From the NCBI GenBank assembly GCA_018818065.1, contig JAHISV010000005.1, forward strand, positions 850,527 through 914,526: 64,000 nucleotides of DNA, read 5' to 3'. Shown here piece after piece: positions 18,523 through 27,716 of the stretch. Each line of letters starts with the position of its first letter. The stretch's first letter is position 1. Made by a program: the position numbers and the translations under genes. The DNA comes from Bacteroidota bacterium. Lineage in GTDB: Bacteria > Bacteroidota > Ignavibacteria > Ignavibacteriales > Melioribacteraceae. Under the pieces are notes generated by a model. That model saw nothing but the letters and a program-made list of their open reading frames with translations. It was not told the DNA's origin and searched no databases.

Positions 18523-19566
18523 AGCTGTTAACCAATCTTTAAGTGTGGAAACGAATCCATCAACAAATTTCATCTCAGTACTATAATCATAAGTCATATA
18601 ATGATTGGCTTCGGGTATTGTCACGATAGTTGCATATGGCATACCTGATATTGCTTCTTCAATTAATGGTTTATGATAGTCGATTGGAACTGAATCATCT
18701 TTTTCGGCCAGAACGAAGAGAATTGGACAATCCAGCGAGGAGTAATAGTCAACCGGGTAATAGTCCAATAGTGATTGAGCAAAGTCCGTATTTATCATTT
18801 CGCTGAAGGCCCCGTAATAACTATTGAATTTATAAGAATCGTAGGTGGGAAATATTAGCTTGTCTTCAGGAGAAAGATTATTGTATTCACTTAGTGCAAG
18901 TTTTTTAAGGTTACTACTGACCCTTCCTCTCTCGTTTTTATCACGCGAGATGGCCATCATCAATTGGTCATGATTAACTATTCCCTGAATTTCACTTTCA
19001 GGAATTGCTGACAATTCAAGTGTATGCCTTCTATACTCTAACCATTGGGTCTCAAATGTGGTGGCATAGCCTGCTATTGAGATTATAAAATTAATTTCGG
19101 GCGCTTTACTTTTTAGGTAAGGGGAAATGATAGCTCCAAAGCTGTGTCCGCATAATCCAATTTTGGACGAGTCAATATTGGGATGTTTTTTCAATTCATC
19201 TATTGCTCCTAATATATCGTCCGCAAGTTCATAAACTGTATACTGCCAAGGGTGTTCACCAGTAGATTTCCCTATACTTCGGTCATCAAATCGAAAAACA
19301 GCGTAGCCAGCCGAGGCAAACTCCTCTGCTAATATTCTAAAAGGTTTGAACCCCATAATTTCAGCGTCACGATTATCCGGATATCCGCCTGAGATTAATA
19401 TAATTGCAGGATGATGAGTTTTACGATTTGGAAGTGTAAGTGTTCCGGAAATACTTATGTCACCAATACTGTAAGAAAGTTCTTCTTCAAGCAAAGAACT
19501 GGAAGATGTTTGTGCTATAGTTGAGATTGCAAAGATGATAAGCAGAAAATATATAGGATAGTACAT
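18511..19566 (-). CDS. Secreted alpha/beta hydrolase (dienelactone hydrolase/acyl-peptidase-like)
   Basis: Signal peptide MYYPIYFLLIIFAISTIAQ, then an alpha/beta hydrolase domain. The oxyanion region is ISGGYPDNRD, the nucleophile Ser is in LCGHSFGAIIS, the Asp in LAEKDDSVPID and the His in PEANHYMTYD. Related proteins are broad esterases or peptidase S9-like hydrolases; the substrate is unknown. ATG 19566 is chosen because GGAGG lies correctly upstream; an in-frame TTG at 19578 would overlap that site. Monocistronic. Confidence 0.85.
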   Translation of the reverse strand: MYYPIYFLLIIFAISTIAQTSSSSLLEEELSYSIGDISISGTLTLPNRKTHHPAIILISGGYPDNRDAEIMGFKPFRILAEEFASAGYAVFRFDDRSIGKSTGEHPWQYTVYELADDILGAIDELKKHPNIDSSKIGLCGHSFGAIISPYLKSKAPEINFIISIAGYATTFETQWLEYRRHTLELSAIPESEIQGIVNHDQLMMAISRDKNERGRVSSNLKKLALSEYNNLSPEDKLIFPTYDSYKFNSYYGAFSEMINTDFAQSLLDYYPVDYYSSLDCPILFVLAEKDDSVPIDYHKPLIEEAISGMPYATIVTIPEANHYMTYDYSTEMKFVDGFVSTLKDWLTALKE

Positions 19567-19709
19567 TCTGTCCTCCAAGTTAAATATCTGACTAAGATAA
19601 TGGCATATAAAGTATTAAAACCTACGAGCGTTATTTGGCTTGCTTAATTGTCGATGATCATTGGAGGTCTTTTCAGTTGTTTCACATAAAATAGCGAAAA
19701 ATGCTAAAA

Positions 19710-20078
19710 TCACAAAACGAATATTATTGTTGCAATAATAAGTGCCGCAAATAGCTTTATGTAATTTATGATAACAAGTGGTTTATTAAAGCAGAACTTC
19801 ACTTCTCTTGGCAGGAAATCTTCAGCAAGTCTATATATGTGTGATGCAATAATAGCAATATATATTTCTGTTAGCACTGAAGAATAATTTGAAAGGGAGT
19901 TAATCGAAATCCATAATAAAATCCCACCCGTGATTAAATCCACAATTAAAATTATTATGTTTCTTACCGTAAGCCACTTTTTATTCTTTTTTATAATTGC
20001 CATACCAATGGTGAGAGCCGTTGCTTCAACAATAATGACAATGGCTAAAAGTAGTTGGAAAATTTCAATAGTCTTCAA
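19710..20078 (-). CDS. Small integral membrane protein, unknown
   Basis: About 122 residues with four predicted membrane helices separated by short basic loops (KKNKKWLTVRN). No family recognised. The TTG at 20078 follows AGGTGAG and gives the N-terminus MKTIEIFQ, resembling the neighbouring small membrane protein (MRTVEILQ) at 20578-20907. An upstream in-frame TTG at 20096 is the alternative. Confidence 0.5.
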   Translation of the reverse strand: MKTIEIFQLLLAIVIIVEATALTIGMAIIKKNKKWLTVRNIIILIVDLITGGILLWISINSLSNYSSVLTEIYIAIIASHIYRLAEDFLPREVKFCFNKPLVIINYIKLFAALIIATIIFVL

Positions 20079-20279
20079 TTTACTCACCTGATTCAATTTT
20101 TTTTTGTTAAATCCAACAATAGATTATTCTCACTCCATTTAAATCTAATCATTGGCAGGGAAAATTGCTCTGAATATTAGAACCAATTTGGGATTGAGAT
20201 TTGTTATTAAAATACTCCCTGTTGATTTTTTCCCTTTTGAGGATTGATTTTAAACGATAATAATTAAATAGGAGAATTT

Positions 20280-20522
20280 ATGAGTGCCACAGCCTATGTA
20301 TTAATAAACGTTAAGATGGGGAAAGCTAAATCAGTTTTTAGAGCACTTCAAAATTTGGATAATGTTTATCAAGTGGATGCACTTATGGGCCCTTATGATA
20401 TGATAGTCATTCTTCAGGACTCTGATTTCGCTTCAATTGGGGCGACAATAATGGACATAATTCAGATGATAGATGGGGTAACGAAAACTGTGACCTGTAA
20501 TGTAGTATCAATGGGAAATTAA
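20280..20522 (+). CDS. Stand-alone Lrp/AsnC ligand-binding (RAM) domain protein
   Basis: An 80-residue protein that is entirely an AsnC C-terminal domain: AYVLINVKMGKAKSVFRAL, then VYQVDALMGPYDMIVILQ, and the closing IDGVTKTVTCNVV. It lacks the helix-turn-helix, so it cannot bind DNA alone. Such stand-alone proteins form amino-acid-binding oligomers and may modulate partners. TAGGAGAA precedes the ATG with good spacing. Both neighbours are on the opposite strand. Confidence 0.88.
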   Translation: MSATAYVLINVKMGKAKSVFRALQNLDNVYQVDALMGPYDMIVILQDSDFASIGATIMDIIQMIDGVTKTVTCNVVSMGN

Positions 20523-20577
20523 CATTTCATCAAGAGAAACTGTTTCTATACTCTTATTCATTAATAGGTGTTATTGG

Positions 20578-20907
20578 TTAAATAAGGTGTAACAGCAAGA
20601 CAATTCCAATAAATATTAATACTGACGGAATAACAATCATTAATCTTTTTTTTCTCAGAGTGGTTCTTGCGGTATTATCATAAAAATATTTATTAGATTT
20701 TGTACACTTTAGAACCCCATGAATTATAAGTCGATCAGTTCGCCACTTTTTTATTTTAGTATAATCTGGCATTTTGGTGGCAGTCTCAGAACTAATGGCA
20801 TTTTCTTTTTGAAAGTATTTAATAACAAAGTTTTCCATGGAAATAGCAATTGAAGCGAAAGAACCAACTAACGCCCCAATAACTTGAAGAATTTCAACTG
20901 TGCGCAT
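20578..20907 (-). CDS. Small membrane protein, unknown
   Basis: 109 residues with one hydrophobic helix near each end (about 8-27 and 88-108) and a basic middle region (KIKKWRTDRLIIHG). No family recognised. N-terminus resembles that of the protein at 19710-20078, a weak hint of common origin. Confidence 0.45.
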   Translation of the reverse strand: MRTVEILQVIGALVGSFASIAISMENFVIKYFQKENAISSETATKMPDYTKIKKWRTDRLIIHGVLKCTKSNKYFYDNTARTTLRKKRLMIVIPSVLIFIGIVLLLHLI

Positions 20908-21011
20908 AGTTTCTCAGATTTTTGATAAATTACGAAAGAGTTGTTGAGCTTATTCTAAGTAAATAATTACTAAATGAAAAGTTATTTAATTCATAATTTT
21001 AATCTGTTTCT

Positions 21012-21545
21012 CTAAAAATTTTTAAACATCATTGATTCAACGGGGTATATAGTTCTTTCATTATACTTAGCGTTCTTTTTCTTATTATAAGGGTTAATAG
21101 CTTCACCATCCATTTTGAAGTAGATTAATTGCCCAATCGGCATTCTCGCATAAATTCTTACTGGCTGTTTAACAGATATTTCAAGAGTCCAAGTGTTACA
21201 AAAGCCGGCGTCACCCTTGCCAGCGGTGGCATGTATATCGATGCCTAATCTCCCCACGCTCGATTTTCCCTCCAGGAAAGGGACATAGTCAAATGTTTCT
21301 GTATATTCTTCAGTTACTCCAAGATAAAGCTTAGATGGAAGAAGTATATATCCATCTTTAGGAATTTCAAATCTCTCAATTTTATTGTGGACTCTTGCAT
21401 CCAGTATTTCGGAAGTATAAACAGCAAGCCATTTCCCGAGTTTAACATCGTAACTATTTGTACCGAGTGCTTCTCTGTCGAATGGTTCGATTTTAATTTT
21501 TCCTGATTCTATTTCTTCAAGTATTTTTTTGTCGGATAAAATCAC
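21012..21545 (-). CDS. dcd: dCTP deaminase
   Basis: Deaminates dCTP to dUTP, the precursor for dTMP. The trimeric dUTPase-like fold is recognisable from MILSDKKILEEIESGKIKIEPFD, LGTNSYDVKLG, the active-site EGKSSVGRLGIDIHATAGKGDAGF and TLEISVKQPVRIYARMPIGQLIY. 177 residues, within the family range. No dut-type gene is adjacent, so whether it is mono- or bifunctional cannot be told. Confidence 0.93.
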   Translation of the reverse strand: MILSDKKILEEIESGKIKIEPFDREALGTNSYDVKLGKWLAVYTSEILDARVHNKIERFEIPKDGYILLPSKLYLGVTEEYTETFDYVPFLEGKSSVGRLGIDIHATAGKGDAGFCNTWTLEISVKQPVRIYARMPIGQLIYFKMDGEAINPYNKKKNAKYNERTIYPVESMMFKNF

Positions 21546-21805
21546 ATTTGCCTCAGAATTATTCTAGAATGTAAACAATATTCAGAAATAAAAGTTCTTT
21601 CCAGATATTACAATAGTGTAATTTTGGGCAGCTAACGTTAGAAAGAAAACATGTAAGTAGATTTATTTATGATTGGAGTTGACAATTAAGCGCAAGTAGA
21701 ATGACTTCTTTGATTTTACATGGTTATGGGGAACCTGCTTCTTTATATTAATTTAACGTTGAAATTAGTCAACAATAAAGAAGTGCGGAATGAATAACAA
21801 CAATA
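21546..21805. other. Intergenic stretch with no gene
   Basis: 260 bases between dcd and the MscS gene. The only structure seen is the palindrome CTAACGTTAG at 21632-21641 and a lone TTGACA at 21679-21684 with no matching -10. No supported ORF or terminator. Confidence 0.4.
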
Positions 21806-22822
21806 TCATGGCTGTCTGAAATTACCAGCTAACTCTTCCTTAGTTACAAGCTCGTGCTTCATCAACTCTCTCATGGTTATTTCTGTCATATCACTCATAA
21901 AAGCGAATTCATATCGGATATCAAGTACATAGGCTTTTAATCTCATTTTTAAGTAGGGCTTGCCATAATTTACTTCGTTTTTGAATATAACCGCGATTGG
22001 CTTATTTAAATAAACATATCTGGAGACTTGCGCAGATTGGATTGCAATATCCCTGACTTTTGCTGTATCAATATATGGTGGCAAATAAATTTCTGCAACT
22101 ACCTGGCAATTGGCTTCCCCTGAATTTGAGTTGGATAAGGCTTTCGAAATTAAATCTCCATTCGGAACACTGACAACAGAATCATCAGCAGTAACTATTC
22201 TTGTGGAACGCAGTCCAATATTTAACACTTCACCGTAATACTCCCCAATTTCAATCTTATCCCCGACCTGAAAACTACGATCGAAAATTATCATAATACC
22301 GCCGAAAATATTCTTTAATATATCTTGTGAGGCGAAACCAACGGCTAAACCCAGGGAGCCAGTAACAACAACCAGAGACTCAATAGGCGGGGCGAATATT
22401 ACTATTATCACAATGGATAAAGCAGCTGTCCAGGCAACAATTCTTACAATAGGTATGAATCCTTTTAGTGTTATTCTATATCTGGCACTCTTCTCTGAAA
22501 TTAGGGATAAAATCTTATTAATAAATTTGATGACAAAAAAACTTATAAGAAGAAAAATTATAGCCCAAATAATTTTAGCGGGAGAAAAGACATCAGACAG
22601 CTTATTTGTGATGGCTTCGTCAGGAACTATGCTCTCGATTAACTTCATACTTTCCGAAGGGGTGTCTTCGGTTTTTAGACTATCGGTTACTGTTGTTGCG
22701 GTTTTCATGGAGTCTACAACAACATTCGTACTATCAATGGTCTGGGCAACATGAATGTTTGACGAGATAATAAATGCACTTATAAACAATAAGTAATATC
22801 TATATTTTTTTAAGCTCTTCAC
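21806..22822 (-). CDS. MscS-family mechanosensitive ion channel
   Basis: 338 residues: a signal peptide, a Ser/Thr-rich periplasmic linker to about residue 78, and three membrane helices at about 84-104, 122-144 and 149-175. The pore helix SLGLAVGFASQDILKNIFGG and the MscS beta domain (FQVGDKIEIGEYYGEVLNIGLRST, VSVPNGDLIS) follow. MscS channels gate under membrane tension to release solutes on hypo-osmotic shock. It begins 10 bases after the stop of the large AAA-like gene, so the two form an operon, a pairing I do not recognise as established. Confidence 0.9.
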   Translation of the reverse strand: MKSLKKYRYYLLFISAFIISSNIHVAQTIDSTNVVVDSMKTATTVTDSLKTEDTPSESMKLIESIVPDEAITNKLSDVFSPAKIIWAIIFLLISFFVIKFINKILSLISEKSARYRITLKGFIPIVRIVAWTAALSIVIIVIFAPPIESLVVVTGSLGLAVGFASQDILKNIFGGIMIIFDRSFQVGDKIEIGEYYGEVLNIGLRSTRIVTADDSVVSVPNGDLISKALSNSNSGEANCQVVAEIYLPPYIDTAKVRDIAIQSAQVSRYVYLNKPIAVIFKNEVNYGKPYLKMRLKAYVLDIRYEFAFMSDMTEITMRELMKHELVTKEELAGNFRQP

Positions 22823-22832
22823 GTTATATATC

Positions 22833-25709
22833 CTAATGTAAAATGTTTTTGTTTTTTAGAAGATTAATAATTGGCTGATACAACTGGAAGTTTATTTTGT
22901 ACTTAGTTTTAGTCTGAAATATAATACCACTATCTTCTAAGGACATCAATAGTGATTTGCTGGCATTATGCGTGACATTAAAAATAAGAGAGTGCTCTTC
23001 TACCGTGAGTCCATCGTTAATAATCATCCCGGCTAATGAATGCAGTTTTTGTGGACGTAATAATTGCAAAAAAGAAAAATCTCTGTGCATATTTGTATTT
23101 ATCAAAATCTCATTATCTTTGAAATCACTTATTGATCTCAACCATAAAAATAGTGAGATAGCAATGTTATTAGGAGAAAGCTCTCTTATTTTTTCAAAGA
23201 ATTCATCCCCTAATATCTTTTGTTTTTCCTCTTCGTTTTTTTTGTTGAAGGATGAGTTACGAGCCAGTTCGTCCGAAAGTGAAAATTTTAACTTGTATCC
23301 ACTAATCTTATGTCTCTTCATTATAATATCCCGGATATCATCCCGAGATAGTTCAGCTAACTTTATAACAGAAGTAAAACTATCATTTATATTCAGAGTA
23401 GCATTTAAATATTTCCAGGTATAGATGTTGCAGGTTGCGATCCAGAAAATCTTTTCATTTGTCTCAGAGATTATCCTCAGAAGATTTTTGATCCCATCAA
23501 ATCCATTAACAATTTTTAAAAAGTAATCCTCAATGTTCTCAATGACAACAATTTTTCCCAATTTATATGAATTAATGCTTTCAATTAATTCATCAATACT
23601 ATTTACATCGGGCAGTTCGAAAAGACTTTTTAGCTCAGTCAGTAAGTCATCACTTTTATATACAGTTGACTCTAATTTTTTTCTTAAAACAACAAAATCT
23701 GAAAAAATTCTTCTTAGGGCTATATTTATCATAGAGGAAGTACCACTTCCTTTTTCACCCACAATTAGTATGGAAGTGGGTATGCTACTATTCCATCTTC
23801 TGAATGCCCAAGTGAATTTGGCAATTTCATCTCTGCGTCCTAAGAATAAATCTTCCTTTAAAACCGGTTCATTCTCGAATATTTTTCTATAAATATATGG
23901 TAGTTTACTTAGAGTTGATGAAACCTGTAAAAGATACTTTGATAATTCTTCGGATAACCCCAACCCTTCAGATGTAAGTCCTACCCTGCTTGAGAGTGCT
24001 ATTATTTTTTTTCTAAAACTCCCGTACTTCTTCAAAAATATCTTAACGTCTTTCACAACAAATACTTTTATTAAACTAAAGATCTCCCAGAACTTATCTT
24101 TAAGATTCTGAATCACTTTATCTTTTGAAGCCTGAATTCGAATTGAAAGAAGCTTATCAATATCTATGAAATCGGTAAGATTTCCGAGAGCTTTTTCACT
24201 TGCATTGATAAAGAGTTTTTCAAATTGATCGCCAACCTTTCTGAATCTTTTAGTAAAATCCTCGTTGCTTAGTTTAGCCCTTACCAAGCCCTCAACTGCT
24301 AATTGTCGGGATTCATCGGCTAATTCAATGTTCTCATTATAAAGTGATTCGGCAGTTTCCAGATTGAACTCAACCATGTCAGAATATGCGATTATGTCAG
24401 TGTTCAATTTAATGAGGTCATTATTGATGTTACTGGTGATTGATTCAAGTTCTTGTTTAAGCCTGTTAATCACAATAGGCGTTATTAATTCTTTTGGGGA
24501 AAACTTTGTAACATCCTTAGTCTTTAACCTGAAAACAATATCTTCCTCTTTTATGAAGGAATAATCTTTACAAAATTCCGAAAGATTGTTCTCTACAACT
24601 TCAATAAAGCTTTTTATTTTTAATGAAAAGTCATCAATAGAAAAATGGTCAACAAAATCAACAATTAACTCTGTTGTTATTTTAGACAAAAGAAAAGATT
24701 TATTTTCACCAATAGTCAACGACAAGTTTTCATTAGTACTGTTTTCTATTTTCACTCTGGAATTACTTATTAGATTATCAAGTTGACTGAAAACATTTTC
24801 CTCAAGATACTTTTCTGTTTCGAAAAATTTCTTTAACACTAAAAAATATTCATTTCTTAATCTGGCGTTGAACCAAAGTATGTCCTCCAGAAATTCAGTA
24901 GTATCAAATAATGCCAAAAAATAATTGTCAAAGTTCTGTTTAAATTCTCTCCAATTATCATCAAATTCTATATCACTTTTTTTAACTTCCTTAAAGGATA
25001 GTTTCTCAAGTAGGATCTCAGTTTTAAATTTTTCATCTGGTTTATTGGTGAGGTATTTCTCAAGATCCTCGAATATATTGCTAATAGTAGTTGGGAAATT
25101 GGACTTTAAAAGTTTTGTCGATTCCTCTAATTCAAGTAGTTTTTCGTTAATGAATGTAATTGCTTTAACGGATCTTTGGGAGAGGGCTAGTTCAGGATTT
25201 AAAGTAGTATTATTGAATTCAAGTACCAGGTCATAACATTCCAAATATTGCTTGCCTATTTTAGAGAGAAGATCTTCAAAATCGGTTAAGAGGGATTCTA
25301 GAAACCTATTATTAATATGGTAGTAGAGCAGGTTATCCCTGAATGTTTTATTTACTTCTTTATCTTTTTTTAACTCTGCTTTGGAGGGAACATCGCTTTC
25401 CTGTACCTTGAAAAGATTATTTGTTGCTAAAACAAACTGATCGAGATTAGCAATAAAACCAGAATTTGCCATCAGGTATCTTTCTTTCTGTAAAAGATTT
25501 TCAATGTTGTCATAAAATTCCGAGGTTGCTGCCCACCAATCATCATTCTCAAGAATTCCATCAACGGATTTACTCCAGGAATGAGATAGATTCTTAAGAG
25601 AAACAAAATAATTAATTCGTTCATCAAGGAATTTATTTACATGCGAATAGAATTTGTCGTCCAACAGTCCATCCACTTTCTCCTTGTACCTAACAATATT
25701 TTCTTGCAT
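22833..25709 (-). CDS. Large helical protein with a degenerate AAA-like NTPase domain
   Basis: 958 residues, no signal peptide or clear membrane helix. Residues 1 to ~600 are alpha-helical, charged and coiled-coil-like. An NTPase-like domain runs from about 620 to 860: GRRDEIAKFTWAFRRW, then SILIVGEKGSGTSSM at the P-loop, where Thr657 replaces the Walker A Lys. VVIENIEDYF lies at the Walker B place with Glu-Asn instead of Asp-Glu, and FWIATCN looks like sensor 1. The C-terminal ~80 residues (LAGMIINDGLTVEEHSLIF, LLMSLEDSGIIF) look like a winged helix. The layout recalls AAA/STAND-type regulators, but catalysis may be lost. Downstream partner is the MscS channel. Confidence 0.7.
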   Translation of the reverse strand: MQENIVRYKEKVDGLLDDKFYSHVNKFLDERINYFVSLKNLSHSWSKSVDGILENDDWWAATSEFYDNIENLLQKERYLMANSGFIANLDQFVLATNNLFKVQESDVPSKAELKKDKEVNKTFRDNLLYYHINNRFLESLLTDFEDLLSKIGKQYLECYDLVLEFNNTTLNPELALSQRSVKAITFINEKLLELEESTKLLKSNFPTTISNIFEDLEKYLTNKPDEKFKTEILLEKLSFKEVKKSDIEFDDNWREFKQNFDNYFLALFDTTEFLEDILWFNARLRNEYFLVLKKFFETEKYLEENVFSQLDNLISNSRVKIENSTNENLSLTIGENKSFLLSKITTELIVDFVDHFSIDDFSLKIKSFIEVVENNLSEFCKDYSFIKEEDIVFRLKTKDVTKFSPKELITPIVINRLKQELESITSNINNDLIKLNTDIIAYSDMVEFNLETAESLYNENIELADESRQLAVEGLVRAKLSNEDFTKRFRKVGDQFEKLFINASEKALGNLTDFIDIDKLLSIRIQASKDKVIQNLKDKFWEIFSLIKVFVVKDVKIFLKKYGSFRKKIIALSSRVGLTSEGLGLSEELSKYLLQVSSTLSKLPYIYRKIFENEPVLKEDLFLGRRDEIAKFTWAFRRWNSSIPTSILIVGEKGSGTSSMINIALRRIFSDFVVLRKKLESTVYKSDDLLTELKSLFELPDVNSIDELIESINSYKLGKIVVIENIEDYFLKIVNGFDGIKNLLRIISETNEKIFWIATCNIYTWKYLNATLNINDSFTSVIKLAELSRDDIRDIIMKRHKISGYKLKFSLSDELARNSSFNKKNEEEKQKILGDEFFEKIRELSPNNIAISLFLWLRSISDFKDNEILINTNMHRDFSFLQLLRPQKLHSLAGMIINDGLTVEEHSLIFNVTHNASKSLLMSLEDSGIIFQTKTKYKINFQLYQPIINLLKNKNILH

Positions 25710-25823
25710 ATGAATTCTTATTAATTATAAAAGTGTAACAATATACATTCTTTTCGAATCGTTTGAAATAGTATATTCCCTGTTAGTCGTGGACTGGGTT
25801 GTCTGAAATTTGAAATGGCAGTC

Positions 25824-26741
25824 TTAAACATTCTCCCGATGAAATTGCCACAAGTCGAACCAGTATGCTAGAAATTTCCATTTCTTCCACTCATCGTAAA
25901 TTTTCATTGACTCTTTGTCGGAAGGGTACAACTCGGGGTAATATTTTTGTTTCATAAACTCTCTGAAAACAGTATCCACAGCTATTTCATCATAACGCTC
26001 CAGCATCATCAAAAGTAATGCCGAGGCATAAGAGCCAATACCTTTAATTTTCAAGAGATCCTTCTTAAGGTCAGGTGTTGGAGTAGACTTGTCAAAAAAT
26101 TTGTTGAGATCGAGGTCACCCTTGATGATTTGTCTTGCAAGTAAATGAACATATTCGCTGCGGTAGCCCATCCGGACTTTTTTATCAAACATCTTTAAAT
26201 TGGATCTGGCGATCTTTTCCGGCGTCGGGAATGCCCGCAAACTCTTGTCGCTTGGCAATGGCTCCCCATAAAATTCGCAAAGGCGATCAGCCATTCCCTT
26301 TGTGCCGCTCCATTGAACATTTGTTGTACAAATAATTTTTACAATATCTTCAAAAAGAGAAGTGCCGCGTAGTAATCTGCCAAGACCCTTTGTCAGTTCT
26401 TTCCACTCCCCACCTTTTTTATTGCACAATTTATAAAAAGGGGTCAGGTCTTCATCAATTCTTAACATATACCTTACTTTGTCTTTTATCTCTTTCTTTT
26501 CTGAAGCAAGTAGCTCAGTTTCACTTTCTATATAAATATTTACAATAGGCTTCTGATAATCATCTGTTCCTGTCAAAGTAAGTTTTACAACCTTCCTTGA
26601 GTCGAGTAATTCGATTCGTGTGAATTTATTTGATTCTTTATCATAAACATTAGGTCTGAGAGCTGCCCATCCATGAGAATAAATTGTATTCTTAAAGCTG
26701 AAAGGTGGAGTTGGGTTAATTGAAATTCTGGATTTAATCAT
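25824..26741 (-). CDS. HhH-GPD superfamily DNA glycosylase
   Basis: About 305 residues. The helix-hairpin-helix is DLLKIKGIGSYASALLLMML, followed by the catalytic Asp in IAVDTVFREFM. The N-terminal part (NVQWSGTKGMADRLCEFYG) fits the AlkA/OGG1-like branch of base excision repair glycosylases. The lesion specificity (alkylated base or oxidised guanine) is undetermined. ATG 26741 is chosen because it overlaps the upstream HAD gene by eight bases and gives a normal start; the frame remains open further upstream but inside the HAD gene. Confidence 0.8.
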   Translation of the reverse strand: MIKSRISINPTPPFSFKNTIYSHGWAALRPNVYDKESNKFTRIELLDSRKVVKLTLTGTDDYQKPIVNIYIESETELLASEKKEIKDKVRYMLRIDEDLTPFYKLCNKKGGEWKELTKGLGRLLRGTSLFEDIVKIICTTNVQWSGTKGMADRLCEFYGEPLPSDKSLRAFPTPEKIARSNLKMFDKKVRMGYRSEYVHLLARQIIKGDLDLNKFFDKSTPTPDLKKDLLKIKGIGSYASALLLMMLERYDEIAVDTVFREFMKQKYYPELYPSDKESMKIYDEWKKWKFLAYWFDLWQFHRENV

Positions 26742-27465
26742 TAGACTCTCTTTCAAGATTACCCGCGATTTCAAGAATGTCCAATGGTCTATCTGCAATA
26801 AAATCGGGACGAACTTCCCAGGAAGAAGGATCAGCATCAGGTGTATAATTAACACCAATTGTTTTTACGGTTATTCGTATATGATTTTTGAAATAATAAC
26901 TATTTGCATTAATTGCACACTTGAAATCTGTAACATGATCACCAATGAACAATACTATGCCACATTCATTAGAGGTGAGGTTTTTAACGGATTCCAGTAA
27001 TCCATGGGGTTCCGGTTTCTGATGACCATGCTCAAGTTCCTGATATCCAATAATTGAATTGAAAGAATTTGACAATTTATTCTTGTTAAGAACATTTTCA
27101 ATCTGAGATTTAGAATTTTGAGAAAAGATGCCTTGCGGAAGATGCCTAAGCGATTCTACAACTTCTTTTATACCAAAATAAATTGGAGTATCAGTGTCAT
27201 CTTCTTTTTGATACTCGCTCCAAAGTTGTCCTGCTCTAACCGTTTGGTCGTGGTTCATACCGTAATTTTTTTGATAGAGATCCTGCCAGTTGGTCATTTC
27301 TTTCTGAACAACATCGTAATTTGCCAGGGATCGGAGCGATGAAAAAACATCAGCAGGAATTCCAGTTATCTGTGAAATAATTCTTCGGTTTACACTAAGG
27401 TTTTTTTGACGTGTATCGACAAGAGTTCCATCGTAATCCCACACAATTGCAATAATATTTGCCAT
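26734..27465 (-). CDS. HAD-superfamily hydrolase (phosphoglycolate phosphatase-like)
   Basis: About 243 residues. Motif I is VWDYDGTLVDT, with Asp nucleophile and acid/base Asp. A helical cap follows, then motif II in GIFSQNSKSQI, a Lys in the HQKPEPHGL segment, and motif IV GDHVTDFKCA. Dephosphorylates a small phosphorylated metabolite in the cytoplasm; the substrate is unknown. ATG 27465 has GGAAAG nine bases upstream. Translationally coupled to the DNA glycosylase gene, suggesting a repair or damaged-nucleotide role, which is inference. Confidence 0.82.
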   Translation of the reverse strand: MANIIAIVWDYDGTLVDTRQKNLSVNRRIISQITGIPADVFSSLRSLANYDVVQKEMTNWQDLYQKNYGMNHDQTVRAGQLWSEYQKEDDTDTPIYFGIKEVVESLRHLPQGIFSQNSKSQIENVLNKNKLSNSFNSIIGYQELEHGHQKPEPHGLLESVKNLTSNECGIVLFIGDHVTDFKCAINANSYYFKNHIRITVKTIGVNYTPDADPSSWEVRPDFIADRPLDILEIAGNLERESND

Positions 27466-27716
27466 AAGAATAGTCTTTCCGGTAAGTTCAATAATGTATG
27501 CAAAATACAACGGCACTAAGTGATTATCAACGATAGGAGTGAGATATTTATTAAATATTTTAGTTTTGATCTTGCCACTACTCAATTTTTGTTAAAAAAT
27601 GTTAACGAAGGGATATTTATGGGTTTTGAATAGTCTAATGGAGAAAATATTTCTATTTTATACAATAATTCTTATCTGGGAACGTTTACTAGTTCTAATA
27701 AACAAAGGGGGTATTC

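Noticed and set aside
21720-21800. About 26-codon + strand ORF
   Set aside because: No ribosome binding site and no recognisable content; likely chance.
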